Assembly (NCBI GenBank): GCA_016715285.1
Contig: JADKAO010000006.1
Coordinates: 1 to 64,000, forward strand
Length of the DNA: 64,000 nt
Source: Actinomycetales bacterium
Lineage (GTDB): Bacteria; Actinomycetota; Actinomycetes; Actinomycetales; Dermatophilaceae
Reading direction: 5' to 3'
The notes under the pieces were generated by a model. The model saw nothing but the letters and a program-made list of their open reading frames with translations, did no database searches and was not told the DNA's origin. How positions within the stretch are numbered: the stretch's first letter is position 1; every line of letters begins with the position of its first letter. Of this stretch, positions 40,023 to 51,477 are shown in pieces. The position numbers and the translations under genes were made by a program.

Positions 40023-41054
40023 TCAGCCGGGATGGAATGACCCCGGCTCCCCTTGCCTGGATTGCGACCAACGGTCGCGGCTCGCCACCTTCCTCACCGA
40101 CGTCCGGCGGCCGCCGGGAACGGTTTCCTGTAACGCTGGACCCGACCTGAAGTGACGGCGCATTTCGTGCGCGTAGTGCGTACCGAGGTCAGTGGCATGC
40201 CGTTCGATCCACTCGCTCAGGCCGATGCGACCGCTCGCTGGCGCCTGCGAGTCGGCCAGCCAGCCGCCATGGCGAGGTACTCGTCACGGGTCAGGAGCGT
40301 GTCGCGCAACAGCGTGCCCAACAGCCAGGTCACGCCTGGGAAGACGGCACCTGGCACGGGCAACAGAAGCGTCCGAGATCGCACCGCAGCGCGCACCTTC
40401 TCGAGAAGCTCCAGGAAGGACAACGATTCGGGGCCGACCGCATCGACGGTCACGTTGACCTCGTGCTCTGCCATGGTGCACATGAGTTCGGCGAGGTCGG
40501 ACACATGTATGCCGCGGATCCGATAGTCGCCATGGCCGCCGTACAAGACGATCGGGCTGCGCCGCATGAGCCAGGCAATATTGTTGATCAGCGCCACGTG
40601 TCCAGCGAAAGGATCGCGGGGCGCACAACGGCATACGAGATCCCGCTCTCACGCAGGTGCTCTTCCACCAGCCCCTTGCCACGGAAGTAGCCATAGGGGG
40701 AGTCCGGGTCGGCGTGCGTGATGGACACGTGGACGATGCGACGCACCCCCGCCTCGACCGCCGCGGTGATCAGGGTCGCGCTGGCTGCTACTGCCGACTC
40801 GAAGGTGGTTTCCCCGCGCGGGAATCTCACCCAATAGGTGTTGTAGAGAGTGTCGACCCCGGCAAGGAGCGCCGCAGGCTGGCCGGGTCGGACAGGGATA
40901 ACGGCCGGACCTCGAGAGCTGCGAGCGCCGGCGGCAGCGACGAGGGATTCCGAGCCGGATGGTTCGTCAGGGTGCGAACGCGCTTCCCCCGGCGCGCGAG
41001 TTCGGTAGCGATCGCCGCTCCGGAGTAGCTGAAGGCCCCGGTGACTGCGTCCAT
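40023..41054 (-). CDS. NmrA-like NAD(P)-binding protein, frameshifted
   Basis: The start MDAVTGAFSYSGAAIATELA and RRGKRVRTLTNHPAR form a Rossmann dinucleotide-binding fold. The next blocks are VRFPRGETTFESAVAASATL, RRIVHVSITHADPDSPYGYF and SYAVVRPAILFAGHVALINN, then HGDYRIRGIHVSDLAELM, all typical of NmrA/complex-I-assembly-like short-chain dehydrogenases. Frame changes fall near 40845, 40605 and 40255. The C-terminus is uncertain; the longest reassembled frame stops at 40023. The gene is divergent from a TetR regulator with two operators between them, so it is probably the regulated target. Confidence 0.7.
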
Positions 41055-41079
41055 CGTGACCTCCCGAAGTGGGCGTCTT

Positions 41080-41129
41080 TTGAGCGTTCGCTCAATTCCG
41101 ACAATAGCGGCATTTGAGCGGTCGCTCAA
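41080..41129. promoter_or_regulatory. Twin palindromic TetR operators TTGAGCGNTCGCTCAA
   Basis: Two 16-bp sites, TTGAGCGTTCGCTCAA at 41080-41095 and TTGAGCGGTCGCTCAA at 41114-41129, lie in the 130-bp gap between the divergent NmrA-like gene and tetR. Centres are 34 bp apart, close to three helical turns. Their symmetry and position mark them as binding sites for the adjacent TetR protein. Confidence 0.8.
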
Positions 41130-41184
41130 GACCCGAACGGCGCTTCCCGTGATCGTCGCGGCTGCATTGAGGCAGGATGCGAGC

Positions 41185-41864
41185 ATGTCCACTTCCGCCG
41201 AGCGCACCAGGGAGCAGCTGATGACGTCCGCGCTCGAGGTCGTGCGGACAAAGGGACTCGCAGCGGCATCGGCCCGCGCCATCGGTGCGCACGCGGGGTC
41301 AACCAGGCGTTGATCTTTTACCACTTCGGCACGGTGACCGAGCTGATCGAGGCGGCCTCCGATGAGGCGGTCGCGCGAGCTGTCGACGGATACCGCGATC
41401 GCTTCGACCGGGTCACGTCGCTCAGCGAGCTCTTCGCTGTTGGGATGCAGGTGCACGAGCAGGAGCGCAGGATCGGCAATGTGGCCGTGATGGCCCAGCT
41501 CATGGCGGGCGCTCAGCACGATCCCGTCCTCGCCCGAGCCAGTAGCCGCGCGATCGGCCTGTGGACCGAGCAGATCCGTCGCGTCCTGGACCGGGTGCTG
41601 GCCGGCACCGCCGCGGAGACACTGCTGGATAGTGCAGACCTCGCCCACGCCCTGAGCGCCGGCTTCATCGGGACCGAGCTCTACCACGGGGTCGATCCGA
41701 CCGGGGCAAACCGGGCCTTCGCCACCATGGAACGCCTCGAGTCGCTCATCGCGACGATCAACGACCTCAGCCCGGTCGCCCAACGCGCAGTCCGCGCAGC
41801 CGGTCGGAGACTTGGCGAACGGGCCGAGAAGCGACTCGGTGAGGGTGGACGCGCGCGGGAGTGA
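41185..41864 (+). CDS. TetR family regulator, one frameshift
   Basis: The start MSTSAERTREQLMTSALEVV gives the helix-turn-helix with KGLAAASARAIGAHAG; the expected continuation GVNQALIFYHFGTVTELIEA follows only if one G is restored near 41305 in a GGGG run. The ligand-binding half runs to the stop at 41864 (RAVRAAGRRLGERAEKRLG). Length is then about 226 residues, normal for TetR. It should repress itself and the divergent NmrA-like gene through the twin palindromes at 41080-41129. Confidence 0.85.
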
Positions 41865-41903
41865 CGGCACCGGCGTGTATGCCGTGTGCTCCAGGCCGCG
41901 CGC

Positions 41904-42934
41904 TCACGAACCAGCGCGGCGCTCGGGTGGGGCGACTGACGCGATGACTTCCTCGATGATGCCGTCGACGGTGGCACCCGCGAACTGTGCCTCGGCTTCG
42001 AGCAGGACGCGGTGGCCGAGGACCGGGGCGGCGAGGGTCGTGATGTCTTCTGGTACCACGGCGGTGCGGCCCCGAGAGGCCGCCCAGGTCTTGGCGCAGC
42101 GCACGAAGGCGAGCGAGCCGCGCATTGACAGGCCGAGGCGGAGGCTGGGGTGGGTGCGGGTGGCTTCGGCGATCCGGACGATGTAGCCGAGGAGAGCTTC
42201 GTCGACGTGGACGCTGTCGGCGAGCGCAGCCATGCCGGTGACGACCTGAGCGGTGACCACGGGGTGACGATCGATGAGCGGTCGCGCATCGCAGCGTCAG
42301 CGAGGACGCGGACCGAGGACTCGTAGTCGGGGTAGCCGAGGCTGGTCTTCATCAGGAAGCGGTCGAGCTGCGCCTCGGGGAGACGGTAAGTGCCGGCTTG
42401 CTCGATGGGGTTTTGGGTAGCGATGACCATGAAAGGCGAGCCGACCGGGTGGCCGACGCCATCGACGGTGACGCGGCCTTCTTCCATGACCTCGAGAAGG
42501 GCAGATTGGGTCTTGGGGCTGGCGCGGTTGATCTCGTCAGCGAGGACGATGGTCGCGAAAATCGGGCCCGGATGGAACTCGAAGCGTCGAGTCTCCGGGT
42601 CGAAGATCGTCACGCCGGTGACGTCTGACGGGAGCAGGTCGGGGGTGAACTGGATCCGGCCGTGGGTGCCCTGGACGCTGGCTGCCAGAGCGCGGGCGAG
42701 TTGGGTCTTGCCGGTGCCGGGGACGTCTTCGAGGAGGAGGTGGCCTTCGGAGAGCAGGCAGGTGAGGGCGAGGCGAGTGACGTGCTCTTTACCGAGGATC
42801 GCCTTCTGGACGTTGGCGACGAGGGAGTCAAAGGTCTGCGCAAACCACGCGACCTGCTCACCGGTGATCTCTCCGTGGCTGGTCCCGGTCAGTTGCGGGG
42901 TGGCGGCGGATTCGACCGTGGGCGACTCTGTCAT
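41904..42934 (-). CDS. moxR: MoxR-type AAA+ ATPase
   Basis: MoxR ATPases act as chaperone-like assembly factors with DUF58/VWA partners. Walker A is EDVPGTGKTQLARALAAS, Walker B lies in ATIVLADEINRASPKTQ, and sensor 1 in VIATQNPIEQAGTYRLPEAQ. The C-terminal lid domain (VTAQVVTGMAALADSVHVDE) follows a frame change near 42285. The ATG at 42934 is chosen at MTESPTVESAATPQ. In related genomes moxR is adjacent to DUF58; here it is isolated by accessory genes. The upstream 476 bp hold palindromic repeats. No GTATGCCG copy falls inside the gene. Confidence 0.9.
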
Positions 42935-43410
42935 TGCCGGTGTCCTTCGCGTCGAAGCGGTACTCGGGTCCCGGGAGACAGCGCGTGCGGTCCGACGCTG
43001 GCGCGTCGGTCCCCCCCGCGCACACGCTGGCACGCTCACGCTCAACCCCCTGGTTGTCGTGGCCAAGAGTGCTAGTCGAGCGAGGCTCCCGTCAAGCTGG
43101 TCGGCCGACCGCACAGGTGGCAGACCGAGCGTGGCGACACCAACGAGCCGGTCTTGTGGGCTGTGACTCGTCCACGATCCCGGCTGGCGCCCGATTTGTG
43201 AGGCTTTCGTCGGCGCTGAGGAGCACCCCCTGGGCGCCTTTGCATTGCCCCACCCCTGGGGCAACGTTTGCACTGCCCCACCCCCGGGGCAACGTTTGCA
43301 CTGCCCCACCCCCGGGGCAACGTTTGCACTGCCCCTCCCGAGGGGCAGTGCAAAGCGCCTGACCTAGCCCCTGGCGGATGCCCAGAAAGCGACCCCTCGC
43401 GAGGGTGGAT
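42935..43410. other. Gene-free spacer upstream of moxR
   Basis: I see no gene in this 476-bp interval. Open frames extending moxR upstream translate low-complexity sequence and repeats. The right part holds the tandem palindromic repeat at 43233-43359. The moxR promoter should lie between 42935 and 43230; I see no clear consensus. Confidence 0.6.
43233..43359. repeat. Tandem GGGGCAACGTTTGCACTGCCCC repeats with inverted ends
   Basis: Three to four tandem units of 28 bp (TGCCCCACCCCCGGGGCAAC followed by GTTTGCAC) are bounded by inverted ends GGCGCCTTTGCATTGCCCC and GGGGCAGTGCAAAGCGCC. The same TGCCCC/GGGGCA theme occurs upstream of rpsF (12767-13110). Each unit can fold into a GGGGCA:TGCCCC hairpin. 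The block lies between the FAD oxidase and moxR. Confidence 0.8.
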
Positions 43411-45289
<1,879 letters not shown>

Positions 45290-45290
45290 G

Positions 45291-45317
45291 TGAAACAATG
45301 TTACTCATAATGTTTCA
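45291..45317. promoter_or_regulatory. Inverted repeat TGAAACA-N13-TGTTTCA, candidate TetR operator
   Basis: The 7-bp arms at 45291-45297 and 45311-45317 flank the AT-rich ATGTTACTCATAA. The site lies two bases from the oxidase start codon and 24 bp before the divergent tetR start, so a bound protein would block both. It is a likely target of the adjacent TetR regulator. Confidence 0.6.
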
Positions 45318-45340
45318 GCGTTACAGCTCGGAGGCTCACC

Positions 45341-45955
45341 GTGGAACTCACCCCTAGCGGACCAGTCCCCGTGGCCGAAGGCGCCCTAGACGCGGATCTG
45401 CTTGCGGCAGTGCGGGATGAGGTCGTCGCATACGGCGTGCGGCGGGCCACGGCAGCCTCGATCGCGGCGCGCGCGGGCATCTCCCGGGTGACGCTCTACC
45501 GGCGCGGCGGCACCATCCGCTCGCTCGTCCTTGATGCGCTGTCGCAGGAGTTCGAGCAGACCCTCGCCAGCGCACTCGCCGAAACCGCGGCGGGTATGCC
45601 GCACGCCTCCGCCCGCGAGCGCCTCGTCGCGATGTGTGTGCGTGCCGTCGAGGTGCTGGCCGGAGCGCCGCTCGTCGCCGCGCTATTAAGGCACGATCCT
45701 GAACTTCTGTTGCCTTATCTTGTCGACCGACTCGGGAGAAGCCAGCACGCGGTGGCGGCGATGCTGGGCGGCTTGATCGATGCAGGCGTCGCGGACGGGT
45801 CGATCCGGCCGGTCGACGTGGGGCTCGCGACGACGGTCGTCATGCAGGCGCTCACCCCCTTTGTCGTGTCCGCCGAAGTGATCCGCGCGACCGCGGACGA
45901 TGCAGCTGTGCGCGCCGAACTCGTCCGGCTCATCGACGGATACCTCCGGTCATGA
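45341..45955 (+). CDS. TetR family regulator of the ether-lipid/glycerol module
   Basis: The 204-residue protein has a helix-turn-helix ATAASIAARAGISRVTLYRR, with RGGTIRSLVLDAL following. The C-terminal domain is helical. A GTG start at 45341 follows CTCGGAGG. The stop overlaps the glpD-like start (ATGA), so the regulator and the dehydrogenase are co-translated, and the FAD oxidase is divergent. Joint control of the three genes is inferred from layout. Confidence 0.85.
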   Translation: MELTPSGPVPVAEGALDADLLAAVRDEVVAYGVRRATAASIAARAGISRVTLYRRGGTIRSLVLDALSQEFEQTLASALAETAAGMPHASARERLVAMCVRAVEVLAGAPLVAALLRHDPELLLPYLVDRLGRSQHAVAAMLGGLIDAGVADGSIRPVDVGLATTVVMQALTPFVVSAEVIRATADDAAVRAELVRLIDGYLRS

Positions 45956-47682
45956 TTAAGGCGGGACGCGTGATGCGGGCTGGGCCGTCCGGGTCTGTGC
46001 TCGAGCCGCGGTTGCCCGCTGTGCTCGATGCGGAGCAGCGCGGGCGGGTGCTCGATGGCTTGGGGTCGACTCGCTATGACGTCATCGTCATCGGTGGTGG
46101 CGTGACCGGTGCCGGGGTCGCCTTGGATGCGGTGACCCGTGGCTTGCGGACACTGCTGGTCGAGCGGGTCGATCTCGCGGCTGGCACGAGCCGGTGGAGT
46201 TCCAAGCTCATCCATGGTGGGTTGCGCTATCTCGCCCGCGGAGACCTCGCGGTCGCGTGGGAGTCTGCGGTGGAACGGCATACCCTCCTCACTGCCGTCG
46301 CACCCCACCTCGTGCGCGCCGTGCCTACGCTGGTGCCCCTGGACGACCGCACCCTGCCGGCGGCCGGGGCGATCACCGAAGCGGGGCTCGCCCTCGCTGA
46401 CGCCATGCGACGCGCGGCCGGAACGCCGAGTTCGGTGTTGCCACCTCCCCGGCGGGTGAGCGCGACCGAGGCACTCGTGCTCGCGCCCGGGCTGCGCCGA
46501 GAGGGGCTGCGTGGTGGCTTGGTCTACTGGGATGGCGCGTTGGAAGACGATGCCCGACTGGTGATCGGGCTGGCGCGAACGGCGGCGGCATACGGCGCAG
46601 ATTTCGTGACACGTTGTGCCGCAAGCGAATTGCGGGAGGATTCGGTCCGACTGACGGACCAGCTGACCGGTGCGAGCACGATCGTCCGCGGCCTCGTGGT
46701 CAATGCGACGGGGGTGTGGGCCGGAGAGCATGAGCCGTCGGTCGAGATTGCCGCGAGTCGGGGGTCGCACCTCGTCGTGCGCGCAGCCGCGCTGGGCTAC
46801 CCGCGCGCGGTGGTGACTGCGGCGGTTCCGGGACACTTCGGACGGTTCGTCTTCGGAGTGCCGCAGGCAGATGGCCTCGTGCTGGTTGGGCTCACGGACG
46901 AACCCTCGCCGGGGGCCGATGGGATCGCGCCGCCGGTGCCCGATGCGGATGTCGACTTCCTGCTCGCGACTCTCAACGCGGGGTTGGCGCGCCCCATCAG
47001 CGAGGCCGATGTGGTGGGCCGGTTTGCCGGGCTCCGGCCGCTCGTGATCCCGCGGCAGGGCGGCGGCGAGGATGGGAGTGGGGCTGGCGGTCGGGATGGC
47101 GGTCGGGATGGCGGTCGGCACAGGGAGGGCGTGACCGCGGATGTGTCGCGACAGCACCTGCTCGTTGACCTGCCCGGACGGCCGCTGTCGATCCTCGGTG
47201 GCAAGTTGACGACCTATCGCCGGATGGCGCAAGACACCGTTGACGCCGCGTGCCGTCGGTTGGGGCTGGGTCCGCAGGCCCCGGTATGCCGGACGCGCTC
47301 GGTCCCGCTCGTCGGTGCGGCGGCGGCCGAGGTGTTGCGGCATGTGCCCGCTGAGGAGCGGTTGGTGCGCCGCTATGGCACCGAGGCGCCTCGGGTGGCC
47401 GAACTGGCCGAGCGCCACGGTCAGTGGTTGGCTGACCCAGTCGTGCCGGAGTCTGTCGGGTCTACGGGGTCGGCGGTCACCGGCGCCGAACTCCTCCACG
47501 GGGTCCTGGCCGAAGGCGCGTTGTGCGCCGAAGACCTGATCGAACGCCGTGCCCGGTTGACGTTCGTCGATGCCCACCGCGAGGCGGCTCTCGCGGTGGC
47601 TGACAGAATCCTGCTGTTGGCCGACCGTGTCCAAAGCCAACGGCGGGCGCCCCGTAGGGCACCCGCCGCGCGATCGGCCTAA
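45952..47682 (+). CDS. glpD: FAD-dependent glycerol-3-phosphate dehydrogenase
   Basis: GlpD oxidises sn-glycerol 3-phosphate to dihydroxyacetone phosphate at the membrane, passing electrons to quinone. The 576-residue protein has the FAD motif YDVIVIGGGVTGAGVALDAV, then SSKLIHGGLRYLARGD and ETSRWS-like AGTSRWS, and near the C-terminus LSILGGKLTTYRRMAQDTVD. A GGRDGGRDGGR insertion near residue 380 is a low-complexity expansion. DHAP made here could supply the neighbouring AGPS-like oxidase pathway. Its 3' end overlaps the convergent kinase gene by 4 bp. Confidence 0.9.
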   Translation: MIKAGRVMRAGPSGSVLEPRLPAVLDAEQRGRVLDGLGSTRYDVIVIGGGVTGAGVALDAVTRGLRTLLVERVDLAAGTSRWSSKLIHGGLRYLARGDLAVAWESAVERHTLLTAVAPHLVRAVPTLVPLDDRTLPAAGAITEAGLALADAMRRAAGTPSSVLPPPRRVSATEALVLAPGLRREGLRGGLVYWDGALEDDARLVIGLARTAAAYGADFVTRCAASELREDSVRLTDQLTGASTIVRGLVVNATGVWAGEHEPSVEIAASRGSHLVVRAAALGYPRAVVTAAVPGHFGRFVFGVPQADGLVLVGLTDEPSPGADGIAPPVPDADVDFLLATLNAGLARPISEADVVGRFAGLRPLVIPRQGGGEDGSGAGGRDGGRDGGRHREGVTADVSRQHLLVDLPGRPLSILGGKLTTYRRMAQDTVDAACRRLGLGPQAPVCRTRSVPLVGAAAAEVLRHVPAEERLVRRYGTEAPRVAELAERHGQWLADPVVPESVGSTGSAVTGAELLHGVLAEGALCAEDLIERRARLTFVDAHREAALAVADRILLLADRVQSQRRAPRRAPAARSA

Positions 47683-49549
47683 CTCGCCGTCCCGCAAGTG
47701 GCGAGGGATGACGGGCTGAGCTGGCCTCCACGTACGACGGTCACGACGACACAGACTGACTGCCCCGTCGCGGCCGGCGCGCTAAACAGCTTGGTCGAGA
47801 CCGTGACGGGAGACGCCGCCCGGGCCGCCTCCGGGGTCGCCCCCACCTTGATCTGGAACGTGTCGGTGGGGAGCTGTTGCGGATAGTTCCACGTGAAACG
47901 TACTGCGGCCGCCTGGGGCTCCGCCGTCACCGCGGGTGCCTCGAAGACCCCTTCGCCGAGGGCATTTCCGCCATCCGTGGGTTGCAGTGTCGTGACCGGC
48001 TTCTTGGGTTGATCGGTCGCTGAGCTGCCGCTGCGCGTGGCGATGAACCCACCCGCGAGCGCGGCAACCACCACGAGACCCGCCACCAGCGGAAGGCGAC
48101 TGCGGCTCGGTGCTGCGGCGGACGGCATACCCGCGTCCTGATGAGATCCAGCCGCCACCGAGGCGGGGTCCACGCGCAACGGCTGCATCGGTGTTGCGGT
48201 GTCGATCTCGCGCGCGGCGGACGCATGGGGCGCCGCGGGCGGCTGCGCGGAGGCACCCTGCTGGGCTGCCGGGGCGAGTTGAGCGGAGCCCGGTTGGCGT
48301 GGCCGAGGCGGAGCGGGAACCGGGGGCAGCCCGGTCGCCGCCAGGGGACCGGAAGGTGCCGGCGCCGTGCCCGCTGTGCCCGCCGTGCCGTGCCCGCCGT
48401 GCCCGCCGTGCCCACGGTGTCCGGCATACCCGGCATACCCGGAACCTGGGATGCCGTCGCAGCCATGGGAGGGGCAGCCGGCGCCGGCGTCGGGAGAACG
48501 ACCGGAGCGGGAGCCACCGGTGCGCTCGGTGCCACGGGTGCTTGCGCCTGCACCCGCTGCGGACCCTTGATGTGGGTGCGATCGTCGGCGCCATGAGAGG
48601 TGTCCTGACCCGCCGCGCTCGCAACACCCTGAGCACCCGGGCGGGTCAGCCGAGTGCGTCCCCGGTCGTCCAGCACGAGGATCTGGGTGCGAGGCAGCCG
48701 GAGTTCCTGCTCGACCGCCTGGAGTTCCAGCGCAAAGGCCATCGCGGTCGGCGGGCGGTGCCCCGGATCCTTGGCCATCGCCGTGGCGAGGACCCGCTCG
48801 ACTGCGGGCGGCACATCCGGGCGCCCAGTCGCCGGCACCGGCTGGGTCCGGATCCGTGGCATCAGCGCGTATGCCGTGTTGTCTTGCCCCGGCACTTCGA
48901 AGGGCGAACGCCCTGCAAGGAGTTGCCACAGCGTTGCGGCAAGCGAGTAGACGTCCGAGCGGGCATCTCCGTCGCTCTCGGCGTAGATCACCTCCGGCGG
49001 CGACCATGGCACCGATACGCCGATTTCCTCGCGACCGGACACCCCGTGCAGCGCCGCGTCAGCATGGGTCCGCAGCCCGCGACCGGCGATGCCGAAGTCG
49101 GTCAAACCCGGTGCGCCGTAAGCACTCACGAGGACGTTGGCCGGCTTGATGTCACGGTGGATGACGTTGGCCTGATGGGCAGTCTCGACCGCGCTCGCCA
49201 GCTGGATTCCGATCCGGAGCACGTCAGCGACGGGGAAACGTTCGGTACGCGAGCGTTGCGCGAGGTTGGGCGGGGGGTAGTACTTCATGACGAGGTAGGG
49301 ACGCCCATCCGTCGCCGCACCCGCCCGGAAGACCTGGACGATGTAAGGGTGGTCGCCGAGTTCCGCCATGGTGTCGGCCTCGGCGAAGAACTCTGCCTTG
49401 AGCCGATCGGTCAGCGACCCGGCCTTGAGGACCTTGACGGCGACCGGCATCCGCGGGCTTTGTTGCTCGTAAAGGTAGACATCGGCATACCCGCCCGAGC
49501 CGAGCGGTTGGACGTAGACCAGGCCCGGGATCTGCGGAGGGGAGTTCAT
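47679..49549 (-). CDS. Membrane Ser/Thr protein kinase (PknB-like), one frameshift
   Basis: The N-terminal kinase domain has the Gly loop LGSGGYADVYL, catalytic Lys in VAVKVLK, HRD in VIHRDIKPANVLVSAYG, DFG in LTDFGIAG and DVYSLAATLWQLLAGRSPFE. A Pro/Ala-rich juxtamembrane region follows, where a frame change is needed near 48400 in GTGCCCGCC repeats. Then come a membrane segment (LPLVAGLVVVAALAGGFIAT) and a small extracellular domain (FTWNYPQQLPTDTFQIKVGA). Two adjacent GTATGCCG copies (48422, 48431) encode PGMPGMP. It is the last gene of PP2C-FHA-kinase, coupled to the FHA gene by a 1-bp overlap. Confidence 0.9.
47886..47899 (+). promoter_or_regulatory. parS-like sequence, one mismatch
   Basis: GTTCCACGTGAAAC differs at one position from the actinobacterial parS consensus GTTTCACGTGAAAC, the ParB-binding centromere site. 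It lies in the kinase C-terminal coding region, 15-16 kb from parB. Functional parS sites cluster near oriC, which this window abuts. A single mismatch may still allow binding. Confidence 0.35.
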
Positions 49550-51477
49550 CAGCCGACGTCGTACGTGAAGGTGACTTCGTCCGCGAGCGCCACGATCGCG
49601 CCTGGCTCGAGGACCTGCTGGTCATGGCCAACAAGCTGGACCGGGCCGCGACCAGGCAGGGTGACGGTCGTGCCATTAGTGGTGCCGAGGTCACGGACCA
49701 TGACATGCCAGCCTTCGAGGATCACCTCGAGATGGTTGCGGGAGACGTCTCGCAAGGGGCTCGCGACCTTGACGACGTGCGGCCGGGAGGCGACCGGGAT
49801 GGCGGGGTCGACGCTCGGCGCGCGGCCGAGGATGACACCACGGTCGAGGCTCACGAGGTCGCCGGTCGACAGCCGCAGGACGCCCAGAGTCGGCCGCGGC
49901 GTCGAGAACGGCTCCTGCGTCGGCACGAGTCGCCCACAGGTGCGGCAGGTCGTCTGATGCGGGGGGCTGACGTGCCCCGCCGGACAGAGGACAGCCAGGA
50001 CACTCACCGCGCTCACCGACGGCGGCCCGGCACCTCCCAGCAGCGCGCTGCGGTCCACCGTCGCGTCGAACGCATCCGGGTCGTCGGCGGCCTGCGGGTA
50101 TGCCGTGCCGCCTGCGTCGCTTTCGTGTGCGATCTGTCCGTGTGGACCCGGGTCTCCAGGGGGTCTGCTCGAGATGTTCGTCGCCGAATATGGTTGCAAT
50201 GCAGGCGTTTTAGGCTCGCCGGACGTTGACGGCGACGTCGGTAGCTCTGCTGCTGGTGGCGGCGTCGCGGCCGCTGGTGGCGGCGGTGCGGGCGAAGGCG
50301 GCGGTGCAGCCGCTGGTGGCGGCGGTGCGGGCGAAGGCGGCGGTGCAGCCGCTGGTGGCGGCGGTGCGGGCGGAGGCGGAGCCGGTGGCAACACGGGACT
50401 GGTGGACGGGGCCGCGGCACCGGGGCGTTCAAAGCGCGAACGAAAGGCCGGCGGATCGACCGGCACGGACGGCACAACGGGCAACACCGGTGCTGGGTCG
50501 TTCTGGAGAAGCCCAGCCGAGGCCGGAGGAACTGGCAGGTCTGCGGGGACAGTTGGCACCGCCGGTGCCTCCGGCGTCATGGACTCGGCCGGTGCTGTCG
50601 CTGCCTCGGCTGTTTCGATGAGCTGCTGCGCAACACCCTCGACCACAGTCGGCACTTCCGGTGCTCTCGGCACAGTCGGCACGATCGGAGGATTCGGCAC
50701 GCCGCTCACGGGCGGCGACGAGGCAAAGTCGGGTATCTCCGCGACAAGAGGTACGGCCGCAGATGCTGGCGATGGGGTGGGTGAGGCCGCACCGTCGGGC
50801 GGCCGCGGCGCGGCATACGGCGTGACGCTGCGGGTGGGCACGGGCGGCGCGGACGGGACCCACCCGCCAACTGGCGGATGGCTCACCACGACCGGGCTGG
50901 CGGGGGGCGGACCTGTCGGCGGTGTGGGGGCTGCGGTCTCCCAGGGAAGGTGATCGATCGGACCACCGCTCGGGATGGGCGGGACGACCGGCGCGGCAGG
51001 GACGACCGGCGCGGCAGGGACGACCGGCGCGGCGGGCGCGGCAGGGGCCACGGGCGCGGAGCCACGCGGAGGAGCGACATTCGGCGGGGTATCTAATTGC
51101 GGCGGGCTGACCGGACCAACCACCGGCAGCAGGACGACCGCCGCCACATCGTGCAGCGTTTGATCCGCCCAGTCGTGGGGCGCCTCGGGTCGCACTTCGC
51201 GGCGGCGCCCCGAAACGAGCGCATCGGCATACGCCGCCTTGGCGACGACGACGCGCACCGCAGGTCCCGAGATCACCGCAGCCGCCACCGACGGCGGACC
51301 GCCAAAGCGACCCAAGGCCACGAGCGCGTCATCAAACCGGCCGCTGTCCACGGCAGCCCGCACGTGCGGCAGCCGAGTGTCGTCCGGCGCGAGTTCGGCC
51401 AGCACCGCCATGCCATGGCCGGCGGCGACCACCCAGCCCGGCGGTACGGCGGGCGTCTGCAAGACGGGAGTGGTCAC
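49549..51477 (-). CDS. FHA domain protein with long Pro/Ala-rich linker
   Basis: The 642-residue protein has an N-terminal domain of ~130 residues (GWVVAAGHGMAVLAELAPDD), a 300-residue Pro/Ala linker with AAPPPSPAPPPPA repeats, a Cys-rich zinc-ribbon-like PAGHVSPPHQTTCRTCGR, and a C-terminal FHA domain (GVILGRAPSVDP; VSRNHLEVILEGWHVMVRDL; GTTNGT). FHA domains bind phosphothreonine, so it is a probable substrate or scaffold for the adjacent kinase. It overlaps the PP2C gene by 4 bp and the kinase by 1 bp. Confidence 0.92.
   Translation of the reverse strand: MTTPVLQTPAVPPGWVVAAGHGMAVLAELAPDDTRLPHVRAAVDSGRFDDALVALGRFGGPPSVAAAVISGPAVRVVVAKAAYADALVSGRRREVRPEAPHDWADQTLHDVAAVVLLPVVGPVSPPQLDTPPNVAPPRGSAPVAPAAPAAPVVPAAPVVPAAPVVPPIPSGGPIDHLPWETAAPTPPTGPPPASPVVVSHPPVGGWVPSAPPVPTRSVTPYAAPRPPDGAASPTPSPASAAVPLVAEIPDFASSPPVSGVPNPPIVPTVPRAPEVPTVVEGVAQQLIETAEAATAPAESMTPEAPAVPTVPADLPVPPASAGLLQNDPAPVLPVVPSVPVDPPAFRSRFERPGAAAPSTSPVLPPAPPPPAPPPPAAAPPPSPAPPPPAAAPPPSPAPPPPAAATPPPAAELPTSPSTSGEPKTPALQPYSATNISSRPPGDPGPHGQIAHESDAGGTAYPQAADDPDAFDATVDRSALLGGAGPPSVSAVSVLAVLCPAGHVSPPHQTTCRTCGRLVPTQEPFSTPRPTLGVLRLSTGDLVSLDRGVILGRAPSVDPAIPVASRPHVVKVASPLRDVSRNHLEVILEGWHVMVRDLGTTNGTTVTLPGRGPVQLVGHDQQVLEPGAIVALADEVTFTYDVG

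Noticed and set aside
42935..43309. A 125-residue N-terminal extension of MoxR
   Set aside because: The extension translates tandem DNA repeats and has no family similarity. MTESPTVES at 42934 gives the normal length.
45291..45317. TGAAACA-N13-TGTTTCA as a parS site
   Set aside because: It lacks the CACGTG centre and has the wrong arm spacing; a TetR operator fits its position better.
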